DNA of 59,203 nucleotides, from contig JAHZGC010000023.1 of NCBI GenBank assembly GCA_019421015.1, forward strand, positions 8,584 to 67,786. The letters are read 5' to 3'. Below the pieces are notes generated by a model. That model searched no databases. It was not told where the DNA came from and was given only the letters and a program-made list of their open reading frames with translations. Positions 44,922 through 53,241 of the stretch are shown in pieces; positions within the stretch are counted from its first letter, which is position 1, and each line of letters opens with the position of its first letter. This DNA is from Coriobacteriaceae bacterium. GTDB taxonomy: Bacteria; Actinomycetota; Coriobacteriia; Coriobacteriales; UMGS124. A program made the translations under genes and the position numbers.

Positions 44922-46928
44922 ATGGGCGGTTCTCGGTCAAATCGGCGTGGGAGAGGGCATGGACCCACGCGACCCAAGCAGCGTCCCCTTCTCATGGGGA
45001 CGCTGCATGTCGATGTGCGCAACTCCGCCACGGTGGAGACTGCCGAGGGGACGTTCTTCATCCCGGCGGGTCAAACCTATGAGGCCATGAACGGCGACGA
45101 GGTCCAGATTCGCCGTATCCGCGGCAATCGGGGGGACCTGCCGTTGGGCACCGTTGCCCATGTGGTCGAGCGCCGTCACCGCAGCTTTGTGGCAACCTAC
45201 GTCGAAGACGGGCCCCTGCGTGTTCTCGTTCCCCTCGACGACCGACTGTTGCACGACTTTCTCATGGTGCAAGACGACGATTCACCCGTTCGTCTGCGCG
45301 TCTCGAACAAAGCCGTTGTCGTCACCCGGGTCTGCGAGTACCCGACGCGTCGGGCCCCGGGAATCGCCACGATCGAGCGTCTGTTGGGGGAGGACGAAGG
45401 CGAGTCAATCGCTGTCGAGTCCATCATCGCCTCCCACGACCTTGCTGTTGAGTTTGCCCCCGAGGTCATAGAGGAGGCCTCGGCGCTGCGCCTTGACGTC
45501 AAGGGGACCCTCGAAGACCCGTTGCGCCGTGACATCCGCGACCGCTTCGTCGTTACCGTCGACCCGGCCGACGCACGGGATTTCGACGATGCGCTCTCAC
45601 TTGAGGTACGACCTGGGGGAGGTTGGAACCTGGGCGTCCACATTGCCGATGTGTCCCACTACGTTCGTTGGGACACTCCCCTCGACCGGTCTGCCCGGGA
45701 GCGGGGGACCAGCGTCTACCTGGTCGACCGCGTTCTGCCAATGCTCCCGGAGGAGCTCAGCTGCGACCTGTGCTCGCTGCGTCCCGACGAGGACCGTCTC
45801 GCTATGACGGTCGACCTGCAGCTCGATGCCCGCGGGCGCGTGGTGGGGGAGGAGTTCTATCCTTCGGTGATTCGCTCCCGTGCCCGCTTTTCTTACGACG
45901 AGGTCGACGCCCTGCTCGAAGGGCGACCTTCTTCGAGCCATCTTCGTGCCGAGGGCCTGGACATCTTCTTTGCCCAACTTGACGCAGTGAGGGACCTGCG
46001 CGAGCGGTTGCGCCGTGCGCGCGGGGCCATCGAGTTCGTGTCCAGCGAGGCCAAGGTTTTTTTGGACGATTCAGGAAAGCCCATCGGGGTGAGGGTGAGA
46101 CGTTCAACCCGTGCGACGGGCATCGTGGAGGAGGCCATGCTCATGGCCAACGAGGCTGTTGCGCGCAAGGTTGCCGCCTCCGGTGTTCCGGGGGCCTACC
46201 GCGTTCACGAGGCACCCTCTCACGACGACCTCGTGGCCCTGGTGGGCCCGCTCACGGAGATTGGTGTCCTTGACGGCGCGACCAAGGCTGGCCTTATGCT
46301 TGGCGACCCCCATGCCGTTCAGCATGTCCTGGACGTGGTGCGCGGCAGGCCCGAGGAGGAGCTTGTGAGCTCGCTCTTGCTGCGGTCCATGAAGCGGGCC
46401 GTCTACAACCCGCGGGATTTGGGCCACTATGGGCTCGGGGCTGACGCCTACTGTCATTTTACAAGCCCCATAAGACGCTATCCCGACCTTGTTATGCACC
46501 GCTCTCTCAAGGCGTCGCTCTACCGCAACCTCAAGCCCAGCCGTCGGCGGGAGCTCGAGGCCTCCATGGACACCGTCTGCAAGCATTCCTCCCAGATGGA
46601 ACGCGTGGCCGCCGCAGCCTCTTTAGAGAGCCAGGCGGTGAAGCTTGTGGAGTACCTGGGGGGTTTCGTTGGGCAGGTGTTCGCGGGGACGGTTGCCTCG
46701 GTCCATTCCTTTGGGTTGTTCGTGCGTCTTGACGAGACGACCGCCCAGGGGCTGCTTCCCGTGCGCGCCCTTGGTCCTGGATGGTGGAGCTTCGACGAGA
46801 AGCGCTGCGAGCTGGTCTCCGACGACGGGGAGGAGCGGTATCGTTTGGGACAGCGAATCTATGTGAAGATCAGCGCAACGGACTCGTACCGAGGCACGGT
46901 CGACTTCGTGCTCCCGGAGGGTGTCTAG
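44922..46928 (+). CDS. rnr: Ribonuclease R-like exoribonuclease (RNB family)
   Basis: 3'-to-5' exoribonuclease that degrades structured RNA. It has 668 residues, shorter than the E. coli enzyme (about 800) because the N-terminal cold-shock region is reduced. The catalytic RNB core has TVDPADARDFDDALSLE with its metal-binding aspartates, and HIADVSHYV, and YCHFTSPIRRYPDLVMHR. A C-terminal S1 domain follows (FAGTVASVHSFGLFVRLDE...). The ATG at 44922 directly follows the ftsX stop. RNase R and SmpB act together in trans-translation, and smpB lies two genes downstream. Confidence 0.92.
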   Translation: MGGSRSNRRGRGHGPTRPKQRPLLMGTLHVDVRNSATVETAEGTFFIPAGQTYEAMNGDEVQIRRIRGNRGDLPLGTVAHVVERRHRSFVATYVEDGPLRVLVPLDDRLLHDFLMVQDDDSPVRLRVSNKAVVVTRVCEYPTRRAPGIATIERLLGEDEGESIAVESIIASHDLAVEFAPEVIEEASALRLDVKGTLEDPLRRDIRDRFVVTVDPADARDFDDALSLEVRPGGGWNLGVHIADVSHYVRWDTPLDRSARERGTSVYLVDRVLPMLPEELSCDLCSLRPDEDRLAMTVDLQLDARGRVVGEEFYPSVIRSRARFSYDEVDALLEGRPSSSHLRAEGLDIFFAQLDAVRDLRERLRRARGAIEFVSSEAKVFLDDSGKPIGVRVRRSTRATGIVEEAMLMANEAVARKVAASGVPGAYRVHEAPSHDDLVALVGPLTEIGVLDGATKAGLMLGDPHAVQHVLDVVRGRPEEELVSSLLLRSMKRAVYNPRDLGHYGLGADAYCHFTSPIRRYPDLVMHRSLKASLYRNLKPSRRRELEASMDTVCKHSSQMERVAAAASLESQAVKLVEYLGGFVGQVFAGTVASVHSFGLFVRLDETTAQGLLPVRALGPGWWSFDEKRCELVSDDGEERYRLGQRIYVKISATDSYRGTVDFVLPEGV

Positions 46929-46983
46929 GGGCCGTTGACCGCAGTGACGACCAAATGGCGACCGATTCGAAAGCGAGACGACA

Positions 46984-47937
46984 ATGACTTTGTTCAATAG
47001 GGAGCAGCTCTCCCGCATCGAGGGGTATCTGGCCAACGACCAGACCTCCGAGATCTTGCCCGCGCTCCAGGGCCTGGTGGCCGACATGGAGGCCTATATC
47101 GACGAGAACTGCGTGGCGAGCGACGAGGTCCAGTATTTCTCGTTCTCCTCTCCCTTCCAGAAGCTCACCTATCGCCGTGTGGAGGACGACCCGCGCACCC
47201 TGTACGATGCGCCGCAACCCTTTGACCGCGCCTACTCCGACTACGCCTTCTGCCTCATCGGGCAACACGACTACGAGAAGGCTGCCGAGGCCCTTAAGCA
47301 GGCTGTCCGGTGGAACCCCATGAACTGTTCCTACCGGCTTGACCTGGCCACGCTCCTCAAGCAGCTGGGCGACTACGAGCAGTATCTCAAGATGACGTAC
47401 TCGGTCTTTGCCCGTGCGGCCTCTTCGGCTCACCTGGTGCGCGCCTACCTTAACTTCGCGGACTATTTTGAGCAGTGCGGCCAGTTCGACGTCGCGGCCG
47501 CCTGCGTGAAGTGCGCCCTGCGCCTGGCCCCCGAAAACAAGCGCGCGGTGAACGAGGCGAGCAAGCTTGCCCTCGAACACGGCCGCAATCCAGCCGAGAT
47601 GCCCGACGACGAGGCGGAGCGTCTGCTTGACGAGCAGGGGATTCCCGAGGGGGCCAACGTCGAGGTCGTGCTGAGTGCATTGCTGCTCGCCGACATCAGC
47701 GCCGCCCAGGGCGATATGCGCACCTGCCAGGACATGGCCCAGGTTGCCGTCGACCTTGTCGGCCAGCAGAAGGCCATCGCCCTCGCCGAGCTGGTTCGCG
47801 AGCATGGGGAGGAGAATTTCCCCGAGGACGTCGACGGCGGCCTCAGCTCGACCAACGAGTATGCGAGCCCGGCGGCTCAGGCGACTTTGGACGATGCCGT
47901 GAAGGCTGCGTCCAAGATGGCCTCGGAGAAGCAGTAG
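46984..47937 (+). CDS. Tetratricopeptide-repeat protein
   Basis: A 317-residue soluble protein with no signal peptide. TPR-like units are visible (QHDYEKAAEALKQAVRWNPMNCSYRLDLATLL, then CGQFDVAAACVKCALRLAPENKRAVNEAS; given here as approximate residues 90-205). The N-terminal 80 residues and the acidic C-terminus are not assignable. No enzymatic motif is seen. Its constant placement between rnr and smpB suggests a linked role in RNA or ribosome quality control, but this is context only. Confidence 0.7.
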   Translation: MTLFNREQLSRIEGYLANDQTSEILPALQGLVADMEAYIDENCVASDEVQYFSFSSPFQKLTYRRVEDDPRTLYDAPQPFDRAYSDYAFCLIGQHDYEKAAEALKQAVRWNPMNCSYRLDLATLLKQLGDYEQYLKMTYSVFARAASSAHLVRAYLNFADYFEQCGQFDVAAACVKCALRLAPENKRAVNEASKLALEHGRNPAEMPDDEAERLLDEQGIPEGANVEVVLSALLLADISAAQGDMRTCQDMAQVAVDLVGQQKAIALAELVREHGEENFPEDVDGGLSSTNEYASPAAQATLDDAVKAASKMASEKQ

Positions 47938-47951
47938 ACGAGGAGGAGCCC

Positions 47952-48446
47952 ATGGCCCAGCCTGCAAGGACCAAAGGCGGCGAGCGCGAGGTTAAGGAGA
48001 TCGCGCGCAACCGCACGGCGAGCCACGATTACTTCATCGAGGAGACGCTTGAGGCGGGTGTCGTGCTTACCGGGACGGAGGTCCGCTCCCTGCGGGAGCG
48101 CAACTGTCAGATCACCGATGCCTTTGTGCTGATTCGCGGGGGCGAGGCTTGGCTCCACGGCGTACACATACTGCCGTTCTCCCATGGAAACATTGCCAAC
48201 GGCGATCCCGACCGCAAGAGGAAGCTCCTGCTCCACAAGCGTCAGATCGAGTACCTCAACTCCAAGGTTCAGCAACAGGGGGCGACGGTCGTGGCGCTTA
48301 GGATGTACTTCGACGAGCACAACCGCGTGAAGCTGACCATCGGTCTGGCCAAAGGCAAGAAGAACTACGACAAGCGCGCCGACATGGCCCGGCGCGACAT
48401 GGACCGCGAGATACAAAGGGCCCTGAAGGAGCGCAGCCGACGATAG
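47952..48446 (+). CDS. smpB: SsrA-binding protein SmpB
   Basis: Partner of tmRNA in rescue of stalled ribosomes. It has 164 residues: IARNRTASHDYFIEE, the tmRNA-binding motif GVVLTGTEVRSLRE and HGVHILPF; the C-terminal tail KKNYDKRADMARRD is the decoding-centre helix. The ATG at 47952 follows GGAGG-type AGGAGGAG. No tmRNA gene is seen next to it in this window. Confidence 0.96.
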   Translation: MAQPARTKGGEREVKEIARNRTASHDYFIEETLEAGVVLTGTEVRSLRERNCQITDAFVLIRGGEAWLHGVHILPFSHGNIANGDPDRKRKLLLHKRQIEYLNSKVQQQGATVVALRMYFDEHNRVKLTIGLAKGKKNYDKRADMARRDMDREIQRALKERSRR

Positions 48447-48488
48447 CGCGTCTGCCACGGGTGTTGGAAGAGAAAAGAAAGGTGCATC

Positions 48489-49169
48489 ATGAACAGCAAG
48501 GCGTTTCGGAGCTTCAGCTACGGGCTGTACCTCGTGTCGACCGTGGACGCGCAGGGCAGGAGCGCGGGGTGCGTGGTCAACACCGCGGCCCAGGTCTCGA
48601 GCAGGCCTTACCGCATCCTGGTGACGATCAACAAGGACAACGCCACCTGCCGGGCCGTCCAGCAGACCGGCAAGTTCGCCCTTACGGTGCTCTCGCAGGA
48701 CGCCACCATGGAGCTGATCGGCACGTTTGGGTTCCACAGCTCCGCCGACCTGGACAAGTTCGCTGGCTTGAACGATGTGCGGGAACTTATGGACGGGGTG
48801 CCCTGCGTTGCCGACTCGGCAGTCGCGATTCTGGGCTGCACGGTCTGTTCCGCGACCGACGCGGGCTCCCATGTCGTGTTTGTTGCCGACGTAAACGAGG
48901 CCGAGGTCGTCAACGAGGATGGGACGCCGCTGACTTACGACTACTACCACCGCGTGCTCAAGGGAACGACCCCTCCCAAGGCGTCGGCCTTCATAGCCGA
49001 GGAGACCGTGGCGTCGGAACCGGCCGAGGAGCAGCCGGTCGGGCAGATGCACCACTTTCGGTGCAACCTGTGCGGCTACGTGTTTGAGACCGAAGCCGAG
49101 GAGCTGCCGGCGGACTTCAAATGCCCGCTGTGCGGTGCCGGTGCCTCGATGTTCAAAAAGGTCGACTAG
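48489..49169 (+). CDS. Flavin reductase-rubredoxin fusion (Hrb-like)
   Basis: A 226-residue protein: an N-terminal FMN-binding split-barrel flavin reductase domain (about 1-160; SAGCVVNTAAQVSSRPYRI, NKDNATCRAV, TFGFHSS) and a C-terminal rubredoxin-like iron site with the pairs CNLCGY and CPLCGA. Such fusions are called high-molecular-weight rubredoxins and pass electrons from NAD(P)H to flavodiiron proteins that detoxify O2 or NO in anaerobes. The ATG at 48489 follows AAAGG. A flavodiiron partner is not in the window. Confidence 0.85.
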   Translation: MNSKAFRSFSYGLYLVSTVDAQGRSAGCVVNTAAQVSSRPYRILVTINKDNATCRAVQQTGKFALTVLSQDATMELIGTFGFHSSADLDKFAGLNDVRELMDGVPCVADSAVAILGCTVCSATDAGSHVVFVADVNEAEVVNEDGTPLTYDYYHRVLKGTTPPKASAFIAEETVASEPAEEQPVGQMHHFRCNLCGYVFETEAEELPADFKCPLCGAGASMFKKVD

Positions 49170-49172
49170 CTT

Positions 49173-50102
49173 TTGAGGTATGTGAGCTGTGTCGTAGACG
49201 CATCCCATGACGCGGCACCCCTCTGGCGCGTCCTGAACGAACAGCTGGGGGTCTCCCGGACCCTTGTTCGCCGCGCGAAGGCCGCCCCAGGCGGCCTTCT
49301 CCTTGAGGGGCGCCAGAGCTATACCACGGCCGTGGTTCACCGGGGCCAGACCGTCTCGATTGACGTGTCTGACCGGCCTGACGCAGGGGGCGGCGTCGTT
49401 GTTGCCGAGGAAGGTCCTGTCGACGTGCTCTATGAGGATGCGGACCTGCTTGCGGTGAACAAGCCCTGGAACCAGGTTGCCCATCCGTGCCCAGGCCACC
49501 GTAGGGGCGGTCTGGGAAACTACGTGCTCGGATATTTAGAACGCACGGGCTCAGACTGCAGGCTTCTTCATCCGGTGCACCGGCTCGACTGGGGGACGAG
49601 CGGTGTTCTCCTCTATGCCAAAAACGGCTATGCCCATGAGCGTGCCCAGGCCCAACTGCACGCGGAGCCCCCAGCACAGGGGTGTGGCCGTACCTACCTC
49701 GCCCTATGCCAAGGCCGTTGCACCGAAGAGCGCGGCGTGGTCGACCTGCCTATCGTGCGCAAGGACCCGAACGGCATCGAGCGCGCGGTCGGTCCCGGAG
49801 GCAAGCGGGCGGTGACCCGCTACGAGGTGGTCGGGCGCCTACCCGGAGACGTCGTCTTGGTGGCTGTTCGCTTGGAGACCGGGAGAACCCATCAGATACG
49901 CGTGCATATGGCCCACATCGGCCTGCCGCTTCTAGGCGATCCCCTCTACGGGGTGGCCTGTCCTTCCATGGGGCGACCGGCTTTGCACTCCCACCGGTTA
50001 AGGTTGGTCCATCCGGTCACGGGGGAAACGCTTGACGTCTCGGCCCCATTGCCAGACGACATGGCCGCCATGGTCGGCTGTGACTTCATGGACACCCTCT
50101 GA
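49173..50102 (+). CDS. RluA-family pseudouridine synthase
   Basis: A 309-residue enzyme that isomerises uridine in rRNA or tRNA. The catalytic aspartate is in PVHRLDWGTSG, with the RluA-family motifs NKPWNQVAHPCPG (substrate loop), and TGRTHQIRVHMAHIGLPLLGDPLYG. The N-terminal stretch has an S4-like character. The start is uncertain: TTG at 49173 is the longest; GTG at 49182 is equally weak. The target site cannot be read from the sequence. Confidence 0.88.
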   Translation: MRYVSCVVDASHDAAPLWRVLNEQLGVSRTLVRRAKAAPGGLLLEGRQSYTTAVVHRGQTVSIDVSDRPDAGGGVVVAEEGPVDVLYEDADLLAVNKPWNQVAHPCPGHRRGGLGNYVLGYLERTGSDCRLLHPVHRLDWGTSGVLLYAKNGYAHERAQAQLHAEPPAQGCGRTYLALCQGRCTEERGVVDLPIVRKDPNGIERAVGPGGKRAVTRYEVVGRLPGDVVLVAVRLETGRTHQIRVHMAHIGLPLLGDPLYGVACPSMGRPALHSHRLRLVHPVTGETLDVSAPLPDDMAAMVGCDFMDTL

Positions 50103-50200
50103 TTTCAGGGGGAGCCGCCGGTCTCTCTGCCGTCCGCACCCGGCGTGCCCGTTGGATAATGGCTTGGTACACAGACGGTGTTCTAAAAGGAGCTGCTGCC

Positions 50201-51487
50201 GTGGGCGAGACCCCAAAGATCCAGCGTTACGTTCGTCCCGAGCTGCTGGCTCCCGCCGGGGGGCGGGAACAGTTGGAATATGCGATCAGGTTCGGGGCCG
50301 ATGCGGTGTATCTGGCGACGGAGCGCTTTGGCATGCGCAAGCGGGCCTCGAACTTCTCCATCGCCGAGTTGCCCGAGGTGGTGGCTTATGCGCATGAGCA
50401 TGGTGTACGCGTCCATGTGGCCTGCAACGTGGTGGTCCAAGACCGGCAGCTCGGCGAGCTCGCATCCTATGCAGAGGCGGTCGAACGTGCGGGGGCAGAT
50501 GCGCTCATCGTGTCTGACCTGGGAGCCTTGCGCGTCCTGCGCAGACATGCCCCGCACGTTGCAATCCATGTGAGCACCCAGGCGAGCGTGGCCAACGCCG
50601 AGGCGGCTCTCGTATGGTACGGGCTGGGGGCGACGCGCATCGTCTGTGCCCGCGAGATGTCCTTGGAACAGATAGCCGCCATGCGCAGAAAGGTCCCGGA
50701 CGACCTGGAGCTCGAGGCGTTCGTACACGGTTCCATGTGCATGGCTTACTCGGGACGCTGCATGGTGCGCGACTACCTGACGGGCAGGGCGGCCAACGGG
50801 GGGAACTGCACGCAGCCGTGCCGCTGGGAATGGCGGCTTCAGGAGCCGAGCCGTCCGGACCAGGTGTTCGGCGTCGAGGAGGACGAGGAGGGGTCGTACC
50901 TGTTCAACTCGTGCGACCTCAACATGGTCGCGCATCTGGACGCCTTGGTGGCGGCGGGGGTTGACTCCGTAAAACTGGAGGGGCGCGGGAGAAAAGCGTT
51001 CTATGTGGCAACGGTGACCAACGCCTATAGGCGGGTTCTCGACGGTGCCGAGGCCGCCGATGTCGCTGGCGAACTCGAGACCATATCCCATCGCCCGTAT
51101 TCGACGGGCTTTTACTTTGGACCGGCTCATCAGGCGCCGAGGTCGCGCGGTTCAGAGCAAGGCTGGCTCTGGGTCGCCGAGGTGGTCGGGACCTCTTTAA
51201 AATGCGATGACGGCTGGGAGACCGAAGTGGTCGCGCGCAACCGCTTTGCGGTCGGTGACGTGCTCGAGGTGCTTTCACCTGGTATTCCCACGGGCCGTGT
51301 CGTTGTCAGGGGGCTCCGATGGGAGCACCTTGGAGAGGACGGATCGCATCTAGACGAACCCGTCGCTGTTGCCGGACGTCAGATGGAGCGCTATCGCCTG
51401 ACGGGCACCGCCCCTCTAAAACCCTACGACATCTTGCGCAGGCGTATCGACGAAAAGCCGATGGGGTGTGATGAGCCATGGGCTTGA
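50201..51487 (+). CDS. Peptidase U32 family protein (TrhP/RlhA-like)
   Basis: A 428-residue protein. ELLAPAGGREQLEYAIRFGADAVYL at the N-terminus and FVHGSMCMAYSGRC with NGGNCTQPCRW in the middle are the U32 signatures; the cysteines probably bind iron-sulfur or metal. Family members formerly called collagenases include the tRNA/rRNA hydroxylation proteins TrhP and RlhA, a likelier role than proteolysis. Start GTG at 50201 follows AAAAGGAGC; a 14-residue longer reading from 50159 lacks a binding site. Its stop overlaps cydD by ten bases. Confidence 0.87.
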   Translation: MGETPKIQRYVRPELLAPAGGREQLEYAIRFGADAVYLATERFGMRKRASNFSIAELPEVVAYAHEHGVRVHVACNVVVQDRQLGELASYAEAVERAGADALIVSDLGALRVLRRHAPHVAIHVSTQASVANAEAALVWYGLGATRIVCAREMSLEQIAAMRRKVPDDLELEAFVHGSMCMAYSGRCMVRDYLTGRAANGGNCTQPCRWEWRLQEPSRPDQVFGVEEDEEGSYLFNSCDLNMVAHLDALVAAGVDSVKLEGRGRKAFYVATVTNAYRRVLDGAEAADVAGELETISHRPYSTGFYFGPAHQAPRSRGSEQGWLWVAEVVGTSLKCDDGWETEVVARNRFAVGDVLEVLSPGIPTGRVVVRGLRWEHLGEDGSHLDEPVAVAGRQMERYRLTGTAPLKPYDILRRRIDEKPMGCDEPWA

Positions 51488-53241
51488 TGGACCCTAACGT
51501 CCTCGGGCTCCCTGGGGCAAAAAAGACGGTGGGTGCGCTGGCGGCGGGCTCTTTTTTGGATGCCGTCGCCGCCGTGGGACAGTCGGCCTGCCTTGCCTGG
51601 GCGGTCGTTCGGCTTTGGGCCGGGGCGCCCCCGGCCGCAATCGTCGGATGGGTGGGCGGCTTTTTTGTGTGCTTTGTGCTGCGCAGGCTGATTGTCTATG
51701 GCCGTTCGAGTCTGATTGACCGCTATGCGCGCGAGCGCGCAGACGGGCTGTGCGAGGCCCTGACGGAGCAGGTCTATGAGGGCGGCCCCTCGTGGGTTTC
51801 TCGACGGGGAACCGGATGCGTCGTGTCCGCCCTGGTGGAGGATATGGATCGGATCGAGGTGTACCTGGGCTTTGTGCTCCCTAAGACTGTGGACCTCGTG
51901 GTGATTCCCACCGTGCTCGTGGTTGCCCTGTTCTTGTTCGATTGGGTGAGCGGGCTTATCGCGTTGACCGTCTTTCCCTGCATCGTCGTTTTTATGCGGC
52001 TGCTCGGTGCCAATGCCAAGGAAGCGGCCGCGCGTCAACAGGGAGTTTATCGGCGTCTGTCGAGCCATTTTATCGACACGATGCGCGGCATGGGAACCCT
52101 CAAACTGTTTGGTAGGACCGCCGAATACGGTGACAGGGTCTATCGGGTGAGCGAGGAGTTCAGGCTTGCGACCAACGAGACGCTTCGGATTGCAACGCTT
52201 TCGGGCCTTGTTTTGGACCTCTGGGGGACGTTTGCCCTTGCCGCCGTGGCCATCATGCTTGGGTTCAGGCTCCTTGACGGCTCGATCGGGTTCTTTCCTG
52301 CTTTGACGTGCCTCATGCTGGTACCGGATTTTTTTGGTGCCATCAGAAGATACTCTACCGATTTTCATGCCTCCCTTGACGGCCGGGCCGCTCTCGAGTC
52401 GTTGCTGGAGAGCATAAAGTCTAATTCTAAAGGTAACGTCGAATGTATAGAGCACCCATCCAGTAAGAGAGCCTTCGAGGTCGAGGTTGATCGGGAGCCC
52501 CCGTCGTTCGTGTGCTCCAATGTGTGTTTTACCTATCCCGACGAAGACACTGAGGCAATCCATAACGTTAACTTTAAAGTAAACAGATATGGTAAGGTTG
52601 CCATTGTCGGGGGGAGTGGCTCGGGTAAATCGACGTTGGCGCACCTGGTTGCCGGCTATGCGGCACCGACCTGCGGCTCTTTTATCGTCGGGGGTAGGGA
52701 ACTGCCGAGCCTGCGCATGCCGGACTGGGAGCGCATGGTCTCGTATATCCCTCAGAACCCGCGGATTTTTTGCGGGACGTTGCGAGATAACGTGGCGTTC
52801 TACCGCCCTGACTCCACGGACGAGGCCGTGACCGACGCGATCGAGGTTGCGGGCCTGTCTGACCTGATGGCATCGCTTCCCCACGGTATCCAGACGCGCA
52901 TTGGAGAGGGGGGAAGGCCCCTGTCCGGCGGCCAGGCCCAGCGGGTGGCGCTGGCACGGGCCGTTTTGGACCCGGACAGACGGGTGCTCGTGTTCGACGA
53001 ACCGACGGCCCACCTCGACATCGAGACCGAGCTTGTGCTCAAAGAGCGGATGCTGAGGCTGATGGAGGAACGGTTGGTGTTCTTTGCTACCCACCGGCTC
53101 CATTGGGTGCATGACATGGACCTCGTGGTCGTGCTTGAAGGCGGTCGTATCGTGCAGGCGGGCTCGCCCGAAGAGGTGTGCGCGGCCCCCGGCGGCCCCC
53201 TCGAGCGGCTCATGCGGGCCCAAAGAGGCGATGCCGGATGA
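51478..53241 (+). CDS. cydD: CydD-like ABC transporter subunit
   Basis: Half of the CydDC exporter/haem transporter needed to assemble cytochrome bd. It has 587 residues: six helices (about 10-310), then an ATPase domain with Walker A GGSGSGKS, signature LSGGQAQR and DEPTAHLD. The linker and early ATPase region (roughly bases 52410-52610) are clearly AT-rich with many AAA, ATA and AAC codons, unlike the rest. The start overlaps the U32 gene and the stop overlaps cydC. No cydAB is in the window. Confidence 0.88.
   Translation: MGLMDPNVLGLPGAKKTVGALAAGSFLDAVAAVGQSACLAWAVVRLWAGAPPAAIVGWVGGFFVCFVLRRLIVYGRSSLIDRYARERADGLCEALTEQVYEGGPSWVSRRGTGCVVSALVEDMDRIEVYLGFVLPKTVDLVVIPTVLVVALFLFDWVSGLIALTVFPCIVVFMRLLGANAKEAAARQQGVYRRLSSHFIDTMRGMGTLKLFGRTAEYGDRVYRVSEEFRLATNETLRIATLSGLVLDLWGTFALAAVAIMLGFRLLDGSIGFFPALTCLMLVPDFFGAIRRYSTDFHASLDGRAALESLLESIKSNSKGNVECIEHPSSKRAFEVEVDREPPSFVCSNVCFTYPDEDTEAIHNVNFKVNRYGKVAIVGGSGSGKSTLAHLVAGYAAPTCGSFIVGGRELPSLRMPDWERMVSYIPQNPRIFCGTLRDNVAFYRPDSTDEAVTDAIEVAGLSDLMASLPHGIQTRIGEGGRPLSGGQAQRVALARAVLDPDRRVLVFDEPTAHLDIETELVLKERMLRLMEERLVFFATHRLHWVHDMDLVVVLEGGRIVQAGSPEEVCAAPGGPLERLMRAQRGDAG

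Noticed and set aside
48446..48489. tmRNA gene next to smpB
   Set aside because: No tRNA-like ends or tag-coding region are present in the gaps around smpB; the next gene starts 42 bases later.
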